NCBI RefSeq assembly: GCF_900021175.1
Contig: NZ_FCOP01000010.1
Location: 692,940 to 756,939, forward strand
DNA length: 64,000 bases
Origin: Pseudenterobacter timonensis
Lineage (GTDB): Bacteria; Pseudomonadota; Gammaproteobacteria; Enterobacterales; Enterobacteriaceae
Reading direction: 5' to 3'
This document shows positions 1 to 11,514 of the stretch, one piece after another (the stretch's first letter is position 1; each line of letters begins with the position of its first letter). The notes under the pieces are model-generated. The model was not told where the DNA came from. It saw only the letters and a program-made list of their open reading frames with translations, and did not search any database. A program made the translations under genes and the position numbers.

Positions 1-532
1 TAAAGCCGCGCGCCTGCATTACCGCCATCGCCAGCGCGTCGCCCATCATCAGGGTGTTGACCGTGCTGGAGGTCGGAGCCAGATGCATCGGGCAGGCTTC
101 GCGCTCCACGGAAATATCCAGCACCGCTTTTGCCGCCAGCCCCAGCGGGGAGCGGGGTTTGCCGGTCATCGCCAGCAGCGCCACCGACTTCTCCTGCAGG
201 CGGGGAATAATCAGATCCAGCTCTTTCGCCGAGCCGGAGTAGGAGATAAAGAGCAGCACGTCGCGGCTCTCAATCATCCCCAGATCGCCATGCAGCGCCT
301 CCGCCGGATGGACAAAGAAGGCGGGGGTGCCGGTGCTGGCGAGGGTGGCGGCAATCTTCCTGCCGATATGGCCCGATTTGCCGATGCCGGAGACAATCAC
401 TTTACCTTCGCACTGGATAACCACGTTCGCCGCGCGCACGAAATCATCGCCAAGGCGGTCGGGCAGGCGGCTTGCCTCCTGCATTTCGAGCATCAGAGCC
501 TGACGCCCGGCGTTTAACAGAAAATCACTCAT
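1..532 (-). CDS. gutQ: Arabinose-5-phosphate isomerase GutQ (partial, 3' end off window)
   Basis: Last gene of the srl operon, truncated by the left edge. GutQ belongs to the SIS-domain sugar isomerase family (KdsD/GutQ) that interconverts D-ribulose 5-phosphate and D-arabinose 5-phosphate in the cytoplasm. The visible N-terminal ~177 residues begin [20 protein letters not shown] and contain the SIS phosphosugar-binding core, with the motifs [20 protein letters not shown] and [10 protein letters not shown] and a later [17 protein letters not shown] stretch. The start at 532 is chosen because it aligns with E. coli GutQ and overlaps the srlR stop codon (525-527) by 8 bases, indicating translational coupling. 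The two CBS domains expected at the C-terminus lie outside the window. Confidence 0.93.
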   Translation of the reverse strand, partial: MSDFLLNAGRQALMLEMQEASRLPDRLGDDFVRAANVVIQCEGKVIVSGIGKSGHIGRKIAATLASTGTPAFFVHPAEALHGDLGMIESRDVLLFISYSGSAKELDLIIPRLQEKSVALLAMTGKPRSPLGLAAKAVLDISVEREACPMHLAPTSSTVNTLMMGDALAMAVMQARGF

Positions 533-1298
533 TTCTCTCTCCGGTGACAATCACGTCGATCCCTTTCGCTTCCAGCGCCTTTCTGAACGCCGGGTCGATA
601 CCGGCGTCGGTGATGAGTTTATCGACGCTTTCAAGCGTGCAGACAATGTTAGGGCTTTTGCGGCCAAACTTCGAGGAGTCAGCCATCAGAATCACCTCCC
701 GCGCGGCGTTGCACATCGCTTTACTGACGCTGAACACCTCGTTAAAGGTGGTCACCCCCGCGTTGAGGTCGATGCCGTCGGTGCCCATAAAGAGTTTGTC
801 GAAGCTGAAATGGTCGAAGGCGTTTTCAGCAAGCTGGCCGTGGAACGAGGCTGACTTTTTGCGAAAAGTACCGCCTGGCATCAGGATGGTCTGCTCGTTA
901 TCAAACTCGGAGAGGGCGTTGACGATATGCAGGCTGTTGGTCATCACCGTGATGTTATTAAAGCGGCTTAAGAGCGGCACCATCTGCAACACCGTACTGC
1001 CCGCATCCAGAATGATGGAGTCGCCGTCGTGGATCAATTTCACCGCCGCCTCGGCGATTTTCGCCTTCTGATGGGTGTTGATCAGCGTTTTATGATCGAT
1101 AGGCGGATCGGCCTCATCTTTATTGAGCATCACGCCGCCATAGGTGCGTATTACCGCGCCGGCGTTTTCCAGCAGCACCAGATCCTTACGTATCGTGGTG
1201 CCGGTGGTCTTAAAGTGCAGGGCCAGTTCTTCAACCGCGCATTTTCCCTGCTTTTGCAGATATTCGAGAATGGCCGCCTGTCGCTGACGTGGTTTCAT
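525..1298 (-). CDS. srlR: DeoR-family transcriptional repressor SrlR (GutR)
   Basis: Cytoplasmic repressor of the glucitol operon, 257 residues, the usual DeoR-family length. The N-terminal helix-turn-helix is visible ([20 protein letters not shown], followed by [22 protein letters not shown]). The C-terminal sugar-phosphate sensing domain has the family motifs ILDAGST, ALSEFDN and [11 protein letters not shown]. It sits between gutM and gutQ and overlaps the gutQ start. The 62-base spacer to gutM contains a perfect inverted repeat, so srlR may have its own control point as well as read-through from the srlA promoter. Identification is by close similarity to E. coli SrlR. Confidence 0.95.
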   Translation of the reverse strand: MKPRQRQAAILEYLQKQGKCAVEELALHFKTTGTTIRKDLVLLENAGAVIRTYGGVMLNKDEADPPIDHKTLINTHQKAKIAEAAVKLIHDGDSIILDAGSTVLQMVPLLSRFNNITVMTNSLHIVNALSEFDNEQTILMPGGTFRKKSASFHGQLAENAFDHFSFDKLFMGTDGIDLNAGVTTFNEVFSVSKAMCNAAREVILMADSSKFGRKSPNIVCTLESVDKLITDAGIDPAFRKALEAKGIDVIVTGERNE

Positions 1299-1316
1299 AG
1301 GCGTTAACTTCCTTAG

Positions 1317-1338
1317 TTGCGAAATGATAATTTCGCAA
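1317..1338. promoter_or_regulatory. Perfect inverted repeat between gutM and srlR, candidate operator
   Basis: Two 9-base arms, TTGCGAAAT and ATTTCGCAA, are separated by four bases (GATA). A related half-site (ACGAAATTAT) follows at about 1356-1365. The palindrome lies 19 bases upstream of the srlR start on the minus strand and lacks the U-tract of a terminator. Autoregulation by SrlR or GutM would be plausible, but this is inference. Confidence 0.4.
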
Positions 1339-1360
1339 GCTTATAACGTTCACAACGAAA

Positions 1361-1720
1361 TTATCCATGTTTCAGTTTAAGCGCTAATGATAGTGCATTC
1401 TGACAGAGCGGATCATGGGGGAAGATCACATCAGGCTGTAATTCCAGAAGATGTTTACCCTGCATGGCGGGAATTTTTTGGGGGCTGGCGAATACCGTAA
1501 GCCCTTTCATAAAGAGCGTATCGGTAACCCGCTGATCTTCATCAAGCGCGACGGCGACCACCACGCGGGGCTTAAAACGTCCGCCGGAACGCCCCACACC
1601 GACCCGCCCCTGCAGGCAGAGCTGATCAAAGGCGCGGTTAAAGCGGGAGATCTGCCAGCCGCCCAGCGCCAGTTGGGCGCACCAGGCGATAACGGCGACG
1701 GTGATAAGTGCGGAAACCAT
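1361..1720 (-). CDS. gutM: Glucitol operon activator GutM
   Basis: Small accessory activator of the srl operon, 119 residues, matching the E. coli protein length. The N-terminus (MVSALITVAVIAWCAQLALGG) is a hydrophobic segment, so the protein is probably membrane-anchored. The remainder includes GRSGGRFKPR and FMKGLTVFASPQKIPAMQGK. The start at 1720 is preferred to the longer open frame reaching 1846 because it has a strong ribosome site (AAGGAGC, 7 bases upstream), and because the upstream part of that frame is translated from a REP element. In E. coli GutM and SrlR act antagonistically on srl transcription. Confidence 0.9.
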   Translation of the reverse strand: MVSALITVAVIAWCAQLALGGWQISRFNRAFDQLCLQGRVGVGRSGGRFKPRVVVAVALDEDQRVTDTLFMKGLTVFASPQKIPAMQGKHLLELQPDVIFPHDPLCQNALSLALKLKHG

Positions 1721-1771
1721 ATTTTGCTCCTTGAGTTTGTGCCGGGGCACGCGGCATGCCGGGATGTAAAT

Positions 1772-1851
1772 GCCGGATGGCGGCTGCGCCTTATCCGGCC
1801 CGTCTGGCGCTGCCCGAAAATGTAGGCCCGGTAAGCGCAGCGCCACCGGGC
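1772..1851. repeat. Pair of REP/PU palindromes (BIME-like)
   Basis: Two inverted, imperfectly palindromic GC-rich units lie in the srlD-gutM spacer: 1772-1800 (GCCGGATGGCGGC through TTATCCGGCC) and 1825-1851 (GGCCCGGTAAGCGC through CACCGGGC). The pattern of two convergent REP units is typical of enterobacterial intergenic BIMEs, which can stabilise upstream mRNA. Here it would separate the srlAEBD message from gutM-srlR-gutQ. Confidence 0.75.
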
Positions 1852-1861
1852 AGTAACAACC

Positions 1862-2641
1862 TCAGAACATCACCTGCCCGCCGGTCACATTAATCGACTG
1901 TCCGGTGCAATACGAGGCTTTCGGGCTGGCGTAAAACAGCAGCATGTTCAGCACGTCCTGATAGTCGCAGCCGCGCTTCAGCGGCACTTTATCGATGTAA
2001 TACTGCTCCACCTCTTCCGGCTTAATGCCAAGCTTGGTGGCGTACTGCGGCAGCAGGGACTGGAACATCGGTGACTTCAGCAGGTTGCCGAGCATCAGCG
2101 AGTGGACGGTGATGCCATATTCCGCCAGATCCAGCGCCAGCGACTGGGTCAGCCCCACGCCGCCGAACTTCGCCGCGCTGTAGCCGGAGTTGTGCTTGCT
2201 GCCCACCTTGCCCGATTTGGAGTTGATCTGAATGATACGACCCCGGACATTGTCGCGGATCATCAGGCGGGAGAACTCCCGGGCGCAGAGGAAATAGCCC
2301 ACCAGGTTCACCTGCAAAGAGCGGTCGAAATCGCCCAGCTCAAAATCGCTGATAAAAGCCGCTTTGGCGATCCCGGCGCTGTAGACCAGCAGGTCGGTGC
2401 GCCCGAAGATCTCATCCACGCCGCGGGAGAGGGCGATAACGCTCTGCTCGCTGGTGGCGTCGGCGCCAAAGCCGTAGGCCGTCCCTTCGCCATGCTCCTG
2501 ATTAATCTCTGCGGCGACTTTCGCCGCCTTTTCACTCTGGATATCGACAACCGCCACGCGGTAGCCTTCTGCGGCCAGCCCACGGCAGAGAAACTCCCCT
2601 AAGGTTTGTCCCCCACCAATGACAACGGCAACCTGATTCAT
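1862..2641 (-). CDS. srlD: Sorbitol-6-phosphate 2-dehydrogenase
   Basis: Cytoplasmic NAD-dependent short-chain dehydrogenase that oxidises D-glucitol 6-phosphate to fructose 6-phosphate. It is 259 residues, the E. coli length. The Rossmann glycine motif IGGGQTLGEFLCRGL is at the N-terminus, and the catalytic YSAAKFGG (Tyr-x3-Lys) with a preceding Ser (INSKSGKVGSKHNS) is in mid protein. The start at 2641 (MNQVAVVIGGG) matches the family; an in-frame codon eight residues upstream falls in the srlB end. It follows srlB after 13 bases. Confidence 0.97.
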   Translation of the reverse strand: MNQVAVVIGGGQTLGEFLCRGLAAEGYRVAVVDIQSEKAAKVAAEINQEHGEGTAYGFGADATSEQSVIALSRGVDEIFGRTDLLVYSAGIAKAAFISDFELGDFDRSLQVNLVGYFLCAREFSRLMIRDNVRGRIIQINSKSGKVGSKHNSGYSAAKFGGVGLTQSLALDLAEYGITVHSLMLGNLLKSPMFQSLLPQYATKLGIKPEEVEQYYIDKVPLKRGCDYQDVLNMLLFYASPKASYCTGQSINVTGGQVMF

Positions 2642-2654
2642 ATTTTTCTCCTTA

Positions 2655-3017
2655 TTAAGCGACAAATTTTAAAACGCAGCCGGTATGAATCGCCTGCGGC
2701 ACGGGGCCGGCGACATGCACGGTGCCGGGATATTCCGCCGCCTGCTGACCGTCAAAACGCAGGGTGATATGCCCCAGTTCGCGCAGGTTTTGTTCCGCGA
2801 CATCGCCAACGGCGGTGACGGGATAGCTGGCTTCCCCCAGCGTCAGCTGGCTGCCCGGGCGCAGCGAGCCGTTCAGCTCCCCGTGGCAGTGGATGAAACA
2901 GAACGCTTCGATATCCGCCGGCGCCCCTTCGCGGAAGGTAATCAGCATAGAATCGCTAAGGGCCTCGGCGGCGCTCTCGCCGATGCGGGTGATAGTGGTC
3001 TGGTAAATCACGGTCAT
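2655..3017 (-). CDS. srlB: Glucitol/sorbitol PTS enzyme IIA
   Basis: Phosphocarrier IIA component of the sorbitol PTS, 120 residues, cytoplasmic. It passes phosphate from HPr to the IIB domain of SrlE. The likely phospho-histidine is His43 in AFCFIHCHGEL. The C-terminus (HTGCVLKFVA) is typical of the Gut IIA family. It is spaced 12 bases after srlE and 13 before srlD in the operon. Confidence 0.95.
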   Translation of the reverse strand: MTVIYQTTITRIGESAAEALSDSMLITFREGAPADIEAFCFIHCHGELNGSLRPGSQLTLGEASYPVTAVGDVAEQNLRELGHITLRFDGQQAAEYPGTVHVAGPVPQAIHTGCVLKFVA

Positions 3018-3029
3018 AGCAAAAACCTC

Positions 3030-4591
<1,562 letters not shown>

Positions 4592-4649
4592 CTAACCGTG
4601 ACTAATAATAATCACTTTGAAAGGTTTTAAAGCGTTAACTGGATCTCAC

Positions 4650-4683
4650 AATGAAAGAAAAAATGATCATTATGAAAGAAAAG
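4650..4683 (-). promoter_or_regulatory. Candidate srl operator: direct repeats spaced two helical turns
   Basis: The 11-mer ATGAAAGAAAA occurs at 4651-4661 and again at 4672-4682, exactly 21 bases apart, with the small palindrome ATGATCAT between. It lies about 90-120 bases upstream of srlA. A phased repeat pair is what a DeoR-type repressor such as SrlR might bind; assignment to SrlR is inference. A weak CRP-like half site (TCACA) adjoins the left repeat. Confidence 0.4.
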
Positions 4684-4833
4684 TGGCGAGGTGAACCTTT
4701 TAACCCCTCCGGCAGAGGCTAAAAAAGTAGGGTGGCCGAAAGATTTTTTGACGAATCGCGTGTGCCGCTTCCTTGAGGCATTGCGGATGCTTTACCATAA
4801 TTGCCTCTTCCCGAATTGTTAAATGGATGTCCC

Positions 4834-5934
4834 ATGTTCAAGCGTCGTTATGCAGCTCTATTACCTGCGCTGATCCTGCTCTCCGCCTGTAGCAGCAAAC
4901 CGAAAACCGATACCGCTCCCCAAGTCGCAGGCGCCCCCTCTGGCGGCCTTCTGCTGGAGCCGCAGCACAATGTGATGCTGATGGGGGGCGACTTCGCCAA
5001 TAACCCGGCGGCGGAACAGTTCGTCGACATGATGGTGAGCAAGCATGGCTTCGACAAACAGCAGCTGCAGGAGATCCTCTCTCAGGCGAAACGGCTGGAT
5101 TACGTGCTGCGTCTGATGGATCGCCAGGCGCCGACGACGCAGCCCCCTGCGGGGCCAAACGGCGCATGGCTGCGCTATCGCAAGCAGTTCATTACGCCTG
5201 ATAACGTGCAAAACGGGGTGGTGTTCTGGAATCAGTACGAAGATGCGCTCAACCGCGCGTGGCAGGTGTACGGCGTGCCGCCGGAAATTATCGTCGGCAT
5301 TATCGGCGTGGAGACCCGCTGGGGCCGCGTGATGGGGAAAACCCGCATTCTCGACGCGCTGGCGACCCTCTCCTTTAACTACCCGCGCCGCGCCAAATAC
5401 TTCTCATCCGAGCTGGAAACCTTTCTGCTGATGGCGCGCAATGAGCAGGACGATCCGCTCGATCTGAAAGGCTCCTTTGCCGGGGCGATGGGCTACGGTC
5501 AGTTCATGCCATCCTCTTATAAAGAATATGCCGTGGACTTCAACGGCGACGGCCACATCAACCTGTGGGATCCGGTCGATGCCATCGGCAGCGTGGCGAA
5601 TTACTTCCAGGCTCACGGCTGGGTGAAAGGCGATCCGGTGGCGGTACAGGCTAACGGCCAGGCGCCCGGGCTGGAGAACGGCTTCAAAACCAATTACAGC
5701 GTCTCGCAGCTGGCGGCGGCGGGCTTAACGCCCATGCAGTCGCTGGGCGATCACCAGCAGGCGAGCCTGCTGCGGCTGGATATCGGGACGGGATATCAAT
5801 ACTGGTACGGCCTGCCGAACTTCTACACCATCACCCGCTACAACCACAGCACCCATTACGCGATGGCGGTATGGCAGCTGGGGCAGGCGGTGGCGCTGGC
5901 GCGCGTGCCGGCAGCCTCGCCGTTTAGCCAGTAA
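4834..5934 (+). CDS. mltB: Membrane-bound lytic murein transglycosylase B
   Basis: Outer-membrane lipoprotein of 366 residues that cleaves the MurNAc-GlcNAc bond of peptidoglycan, forming 1,6-anhydromuramic acid. The signal peptide ends in a lipobox (LLSAC, Cys19). The SLT_2 catalytic domain follows, with the probable catalytic acid Glu160 in GIIGVETRWGRVMGKTR. The motifs FAGAMGYGQFMPSSYKEYAVD and DPVDAIGSVANYF are conserved. The ATG at 4834 is chosen over an upstream in-frame TTG (4801) because it begins the lipoprotein signal. It is monocistronic and followed by a strong terminator. Confidence 0.97.
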   Translation: MFKRRYAALLPALILLSACSSKPKTDTAPQVAGAPSGGLLLEPQHNVMLMGGDFANNPAAEQFVDMMVSKHGFDKQQLQEILSQAKRLDYVLRLMDRQAPTTQPPAGPNGAWLRYRKQFITPDNVQNGVVFWNQYEDALNRAWQVYGVPPEIIVGIIGVETRWGRVMGKTRILDALATLSFNYPRRAKYFSSELETFLLMARNEQDDPLDLKGSFAGAMGYGQFMPSSYKEYAVDFNGDGHINLWDPVDAIGSVANYFQAHGWVKGDPVAVQANGQAPGLENGFKTNYSVSQLAAAGLTPMQSLGDHQQASLLRLDIGTGYQYWYGLPNFYTITRYNHSTHYAMAVWQLGQAVALARVPAASPFSQ

Positions 5935-5950
5935 CTCTCTTTCCACTTCA

Positions 5951-5992
5951 CGCCGGGCGACAGGTTTCGCCGCCCGGCGCTCTGCTTTTTTT
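5951..5992 (+). terminator. Rho-independent terminator of mltB
   Basis: A nine-base GC-rich stem (CGCCGGGCG at 5951-5959, CGCCCGGCG at 5971-5979) is followed by a run of T at 5986-5992, shortly after the mltB stop codon. Confidence 0.85.
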
Positions 5993-6080
5993 CTGAAGCC
6001 TCCTCGTAAAATCGCCACCTCGTCCCCATATCCCCTGAGAAAGTGCTATCTTGTCCTGCATCTTTTCAGGAGCCAAAGCG

Positions 6081-6581
6081 ATGATAACTGACCATGAATT
6101 AATGCAGTTGAGCGAGGTGGTGGGGCTGGCGTTAAAACAGCGCGGAGCGACCCTTACTACGGCGGAATCCTGCACCGGCGGCTGGGTGGCAAAAGTGATA
6201 ACCGATATTCCCGGCAGCTCCGCCTGGTTTGAGCGCGGTTTTGTGACCTACAGTAACGAAGCGAAGGCGCAGATGATTGGCGTGCGTGAACCGACGCTGG
6301 AGCAGCACGGCGCCGTCAGCGAACCGGTGGTGGTGGAGATGGCGATTGGCGCGCTGCGTGCGGCCCGCGCCGACTATGCGATCGCGATCAGCGGCATTGC
6401 CGGGCCGGAAGGCGGCAGCGATCTTAAGCCCGTCGGCACCGTCTGGTTTGGCTTCGCCACCGCCCGGGGAGAGGGGATAACCCGCCGGGAATGCTTCAGC
6501 GGAGACCGCGAAAGCGTGCGCCGTCAGGCAACGGAATATGCGTTAAAAACGCTCTGGCAACATTTTCTACAAAAGGCTTGA
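6081..6581 (+). CDS. pncC: Nicotinamide-nucleotide amidase PncC
   Basis: Cytoplasmic CinA C-terminal-domain enzyme, 166 residues, that deamidates NMN to nicotinic acid mononucleotide in pyridine nucleotide recycling. The signature TTAESCTGGWVAKVITDIPG carries the catalytic serine. FVTYSNEAKAQMIG and the glycine-rich SGIAGPEGGSDLKPVGTVW are also present. The start at 6081 has AGGAG upstream and matches E. coli. The TGA stop (6579-6581) lies inside the recA -35 hexamer, so recA regulation begins directly at the end of pncC. A second family member is encoded at 33485-34003. Confidence 0.95.
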   Translation: MITDHELMQLSEVVGLALKQRGATLTTAESCTGGWVAKVITDIPGSSAWFERGFVTYSNEAKAQMIGVREPTLEQHGAVSEPVVVEMAIGALRAARADYAIAISGIAGPEGGSDLKPVGTVWFGFATARGEGITRRECFSGDRESVRRQATEYALKTLWQHFLQKA

Positions 6582-6605
6582 TACTGTATGACTATACAGT
6601 ATAAT
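6578..6605 (+). promoter_or_regulatory. recA promoter with LexA (SOS) box
   Basis: A -35 hexamer TTGATA (6578-6583) and -10 TATAAT (6600-6605) are separated by 16 bases. The LexA box TACTGTATGACTATACAGTA (6582-6601) has a perfect CTGT-N8-ACAG core and spans the spacer, as in E. coli recA. Confidence 0.97.
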
Positions 6606-6634
6606 TGCACCAACAGAACAGAAATCCATGGTGA

Positions 6635-7729
<1,095 letters not shown>

Positions 7730-7747
7730 TAACACGCTTTATCAGAC

Positions 7748-7782
7748 AAGGGTCGCTTAATGCGGCCCTTTTGCTTTTGGCG
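7748..7782 (+). terminator. recA-recX intercistronic terminator
   Basis: A stem AAGGGTCGC / GCGGCCCTT (one wobble pair) is followed by a T-rich stretch (TTTGCTTTT). It is placed between recA and recX as the partial terminator of the pair in E. coli is. Confidence 0.75.
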
Positions 7783-7797
7783 TTCAGGAGGTGAGTT

Positions 7798-8298
7798 ATG
7801 AATGAATCCACATCGCGCCGTCCGGCCTATGCCCGCCTGCTCGATCGGGCCGTACGTATTCTTGCCGCGCGCGACCATAGCGAACAGGAGCTGCGGCGCA
7901 AGCTCAGCGCGCCGGTCATGACCAAAAACGGCCCGCAGGCGCCGGAAGGAACGGAAGAGGATATCGACCGGGTGATCGCCTGGTGTCATGAACAGCACTA
8001 CCTTGACGACTCCCGTTTTGTGGCGCGCTTTATCGCCGGGCGCAGCCGTAAAGGCTACGGTCCGGCGCGTATTCGTCAGGAGCTGAATCAAAAAGGCATT
8101 GCCCGGGAGAGCATCGAAAAAGCGATGCGCGAATGCGATATCGACTGGGCTGCGCTGGCGCGGGAGCAGGCCATTCGTAAGTATGGCGAACCGCTGGCGA
8201 AGGAATTTTCGGAAAAAGTCAAAATCCAGCGTTTCTTACTCTATCGCGGCTTTCTGATGGAGGATATTCAGGATATCTGGCGCAATTTTACCGATTGA
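7798..8298 (+). CDS. recX: RecA inhibitor RecX
   Basis: Regulatory protein that binds RecA filaments and limits recombinase and co-protease activity; 166 residues, exactly the E. coli length. Three-helix tandem repeats typical of RecX are visible, with [41 protein letters not shown] and [11 protein letters not shown]. Ribosome site GGAGGTG precedes the ATG by a few bases. It is expressed with recA through partial read-through. Confidence 0.95.
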   Translation: MNESTSRRPAYARLLDRAVRILAARDHSEQELRRKLSAPVMTKNGPQAPEGTEEDIDRVIAWCHEQHYLDDSRFVARFIAGRSRKGYGPARIRQELNQKGIARESIEKAMRECDIDWAALAREQAIRKYGEPLAKEFSEKVKIQRFLLYRGFLMEDIQDIWRNFTD

Positions 8299-8356
8299 AC
8301 GCATGCGGGATTTTACTTCCGTTCCAGGAAAACTTATCTTATTCCCACTTTTTCAG

Positions 8357-8395
8357 TAGCTGGCCCCGCTTACCCGAAACGGGTGTCGGCTGGCT
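8357..8395 (+). promoter_or_regulatory. Imperfect dyad in alaS leader
   Basis: Outer arms TAGCTGGC and GCTGGCTA pair with two G-U wobbles. An inner perfect hairpin, ACCCG-AAA-CGGGT, lies at 8372-8384. No T-tract follows. E. coli AlaS was reported to bind a palindrome flanking its own promoter start and repress transcription; this dyad, 34 bases upstream of the alaS ATG, is a candidate equivalent, by inference. Confidence 0.4.
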
Positions 8396-8428
8396 ACGAC
8401 ATTTCGTTAGCTTGATTTCAGGATAATT

Positions 8429-11056
8429 ATGAGCAAGAGCACCGCTGAGATCCGTCAGGCGTTTCTCGATTTTTTCCATAGTAAGGGCCACCAGGTTGTT
8501 GCCAGCAGCTCCCTGGTGCCAAATAACGATCCGACTCTGCTGTTTACCAACGCCGGGATGAACCAGTTCAAGGATGTATTCCTTGGGCTCGACAAGCGTA
8601 ATTATTCCCGCGCGACCACCTCGCAGCGCTGCGTGCGTGCGGGCGGTAAACATAACGATCTGGAAAACGTCGGTTACACTGCGCGTCACCACACCTTCTT
8701 TGAAATGCTGGGCAACTTTAGCTTCGGCGATTACTTCAAACACGACGCTATTCAGTACGCATGGGAACTGCTGACCGGTGAAAACTGGTTTAACCTGCCG
8801 AAAGAGCGTCTGTGGGTTACCGTCTATGAAACCGACGACGAAGCTTACGAAATCTGGGAAAAAGAGGTTGGCATCCCGCGTGAGCGTATTATTCGTATCG
8901 GTGACAACAAAGGCGCGCCTTACGCCTCCGATAACTTCTGGCAGATGGGCGATACCGGCCCTTGCGGTCCGTGCACCGAGATCTTCTACGATCACGGCGA
9001 CCACATCTGGGGCGGCCCTCCGGGAAGCGCAGAAGAGGATGGCGATCGCTACATTGAGATCTGGAACATCGTCTTTATGCAGTTCAACCGTCAGGCTGAC
9101 GGGACCATGGAGCCGCTGCCGAAACCGTCCGTCGATACCGGGATGGGGCTGGAGCGTATCGCTGCCGTTCTGCAGCATGTGAACTCCAACTACGAAATCG
9201 ATCTGTTCAGCACGCTGATCAAGGCGGTTGCGAAGGTTACCGGCGCGACCGATCTGAGCAACAAGTCGCTGCGCGTGATTGCCGACCACATCCGTTCCTG
9301 CGCCTTCCTGATCGCAGATGGCGTAATGCCCTCTAACGAGAACCGCGGCTACGTGCTGCGCCGCATTATTCGTCGTGCGGTGCGTCATGGCAACATGCTC
9401 GGCGCGAAGGAGACCTTCTTCTATAAGCTGGTTGGTCCGCTGATTGAGGTAATGGGTTCGGCTGGCGAAGAGCTGCAACGTCAGCAGGCTCAGGTTGAGC
9501 TGGTGCTGAAAACGGAAGAAGAGCAGTTCGCCCGTACGCTGGAGCGCGGTCTGGCGCTGCTGGATGAAGAGCTGGCGAAACTCTCCGGCGACACGCTGGA
9601 TGGTGAAACCGCCTTCCGTCTGTATGACACCTATGGCTTCCCGGTTGACCTGACGGCTGACGTTTGCCGTGAGCGCAACATTAAAGTGGATGAAGAAGGC
9701 TTTGAAGCCGCGATGGAAGAACAGCGCCGCCGCGCGCGCGAATCCAGCGGTTTTGGTGCGGACTATAACGCGATGATCCGCGTTGACAGCGCCTCCGAGT
9801 TCGAGGGCTACGATCGCCTGGAGCTGAACGGCCGTGTTACCGCGCTGTTTGTTGACGGCAAGGCGGTAGAGAGCATCGGCGCGGGTCAGGATGCGGTTGT
9901 CGTTCTGGATAAAACGCCATTCTATGCCGAATCGGGCGGTCAGGTAGGCGATAAAGGCGAGCTGAAAGGCAACGGCTTTAGCTTCACCGTTAACGACACC
10001 CAGAAATATGGCCAGGCGATCGGTCACAGTGGTAAGCTGGCCTCCGGCTCGCTGAAAGTGGGCGATGGCGTTCAGGCACAGGTTGATGAAGCGCGCCGCG
10101 CGCGTATTCGTCTCAACCACTCCGCCACGCACCTGATGCACGCCGCCCTGCGCGACGTTCTCGGTACGCATGTGGCTCAGAAAGGCTCTCTGGTTAACGA
10201 TAAAGCGCTGCGCTTTGACTTCTCCCACTTTGAAGCGATGAAGCCTGCTGAAATTCGCGCGGTGGAAGATCTGGTGAACGCGCAGATTCGTCGCAACCTG
10301 CCGATCGAGACCCATATCATGGAGCTTGAAGAGGCGAAGGCGAAAGGTGCCATGGCGCTGTTTGGCGAGAAATATGACGATCGCGTTCGTGTGCTGAGCA
10401 TGGGTGATTTCTCCACCGAGCTGTGCGGTGGTACGCACGCTTCTCGCACCGGCGATATCGGTCTGTTCCGCATCGTCTCTGAGTCAGGCACCGCGGCGGG
10501 CGTACGTCGTATTGAAGCGGTGACGGGGGAGGGGGCGATTGCCAGCCTGCACGCGCAGAGCGATCAGCTGCAGGATATTGCCCAGCTGCTGAAAGGCGAC
10601 AGCCAGAACCTGGGCGACAAGGTGCGCAGCACCCTGGAGCGTACCCGTCAGCTTGAAAAAGAGCTGCAGCAGCTGAAAGAGCAGGCGGCAGCGCAGGAGA
10701 GTGCGAATCTCTCCAGCAAAGCGGTGGAGATTAACGGGGTGAAACTGCTGGTGAGCGAACTGGCAGGCGTCGAACCGAAGATGCTTCGCACGATGGTCGA
10801 CGATCTGAAGAACCAGTTAGGTTCGGCAGTAATCGTTCTGGCGACCGTCGCAGAAGGTAAGGTTTCTCTGATTGCGGGGGTATCGAAAGATGTGACCGAC
10901 CGCGTAAAAGCAGGGGAGCTGATTGGTATGGTCGCTTCGCAAGTCGGCGGCAAAGGTGGCGGTCGTCCGGATATGGCGCAAGCCGGTGGTACAGATGCGG
11001 CGGCGCTTCCTGCGGCTTTAGCCAGCGTTGAGAGCTGGGTAAGCGCGAAACTGTAA
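8429..11056 (+). CDS. alaS: Alanyl-tRNA synthetase
   Basis: Class II aminoacyl-tRNA synthetase charging tRNA-Ala, 875 residues (E. coli 876). The N-terminal catalytic core has [38 protein letters not shown] and the motif 3-like [11 protein letters not shown]. The editing domain carries the zinc/editing HxxxH ([12 protein letters not shown]) and CGGTH motifs. A coiled coil ([19 protein letters not shown]) and the C-Ala domain ([15 protein letters not shown]) complete it. The ATG at 8429 follows a weak AGGAT ribosome site. It is followed by a strong terminator. Confidence 0.99.
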   Translation: MSKSTAEIRQAFLDFFHSKGHQVVASSSLVPNNDPTLLFTNAGMNQFKDVFLGLDKRNYSRATTSQRCVRAGGKHNDLENVGYTARHHTFFEMLGNFSFGDYFKHDAIQYAWELLTGENWFNLPKERLWVTVYETDDEAYEIWEKEVGIPRERIIRIGDNKGAPYASDNFWQMGDTGPCGPCTEIFYDHGDHIWGGPPGSAEEDGDRYIEIWNIVFMQFNRQADGTMEPLPKPSVDTGMGLERIAAVLQHVNSNYEIDLFSTLIKAVAKVTGATDLSNKSLRVIADHIRSCAFLIADGVMPSNENRGYVLRRIIRRAVRHGNMLGAKETFFYKLVGPLIEVMGSAGEELQRQQAQVELVLKTEEEQFARTLERGLALLDEELAKLSGDTLDGETAFRLYDTYGFPVDLTADVCRERNIKVDEEGFEAAMEEQRRRARESSGFGADYNAMIRVDSASEFEGYDRLELNGRVTALFVDGKAVESIGAGQDAVVVLDKTPFYAESGGQVGDKGELKGNGFSFTVNDTQKYGQAIGHSGKLASGSLKVGDGVQAQVDEARRARIRLNHSATHLMHAALRDVLGTHVAQKGSLVNDKALRFDFSHFEAMKPAEIRAVEDLVNAQIRRNLPIETHIMELEEAKAKGAMALFGEKYDDRVRVLSMGDFSTELCGGTHASRTGDIGLFRIVSESGTAAGVRRIEAVTGEGAIASLHAQSDQLQDIAQLLKGDSQNLGDKVRSTLERTRQLEKELQQLKEQAAAQESANLSSKAVEINGVKLLVSELAGVEPKMLRTMVDDLKNQLGSAVIVLATVAEGKVSLIAGVSKDVTDRVKAGELIGMVASQVGGKGGGRPDMAQAGGTDAAALPAALASVESWVSAKL

Positions 11057-11077
11057 TAACGACAAAGCGTAAACAGG

Positions 11078-11108
11078 CGCCATAACCTCACCGTTATGGC
11101 GTTCTGTT
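11078..11108 (+). terminator. alaS terminator
   Basis: A perfect nine-base stem CGCCATAAC / GTTATGGCG with a six-base loop is followed by TTCTGTTC, 21 bases after the alaS stop. Confidence 0.85.
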
Positions 11109-11297
11109 CACTACGCTATTGATAACGATAAAGTCAGGTTGTGTTTGTGTATATCGGCTAAACTTACGTTTAACTGAATGTGATGCCGTGACTGCTTACA
11201 CTTAACGTGTTTGTCATCGCTTACTTTTTGGCGTTATATGATGGATAATGCCGGGATACAAGAGACCCGACTCTTTTAATCTTTCAAGGAGCAAAGA

Positions 11298-11483
11298 ATG
11301 CTGATTCTGACTCGTCGAGTTGGTGAGACCCTCATGATTGGGGATGAGGTCACCGTGACAGTTTTAGGGGTTAAGGGCAACCAGGTACGAATTGGTGTTA
11401 ACGCCCCTAAAGAAGTCTCTGTCCATCGTGAAGAGATCTACCAGCGTATCCAGGCTGAAAAGTCCCAGCAATCCAGTTACTGA
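11298..11483 (+). CDS. csrA: Carbon storage regulator CsrA
   Basis: RNA-binding global post-transcriptional regulator, 61 residues, forming a symmetric dimer that binds GGA-containing loops. The full E. coli-like sequence is present, including [16 protein letters not shown], the core [21 protein letters not shown] and a short C-terminal tail. The ribosome site AAGGAGC is itself a GGA motif. The 190-base upstream region is long and AT-rich, compatible with the several promoters known for E. coli csrA. It is monocistronic, ending in a strong hairpin. Confidence 0.99.
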
Positions 11484-11490
11484 TATTACC

Positions 11491-11514
11491 GCGTCTCGCC
11501 GTCCGGCGAGACGC
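11491..11514 (+). terminator. csrA terminator hairpin
   Basis: A perfect ten-base stem GCGTCTCGCC / GGCGAGACGC with a GTCC loop begins 7 bases after the csrA stop. The following T-tract is weak. Confidence 0.75.

Noticed and set aside
8339..10438. 699-residue minus-strand open frame
   Set aside because: Antisense to alaS; no family resemblance.
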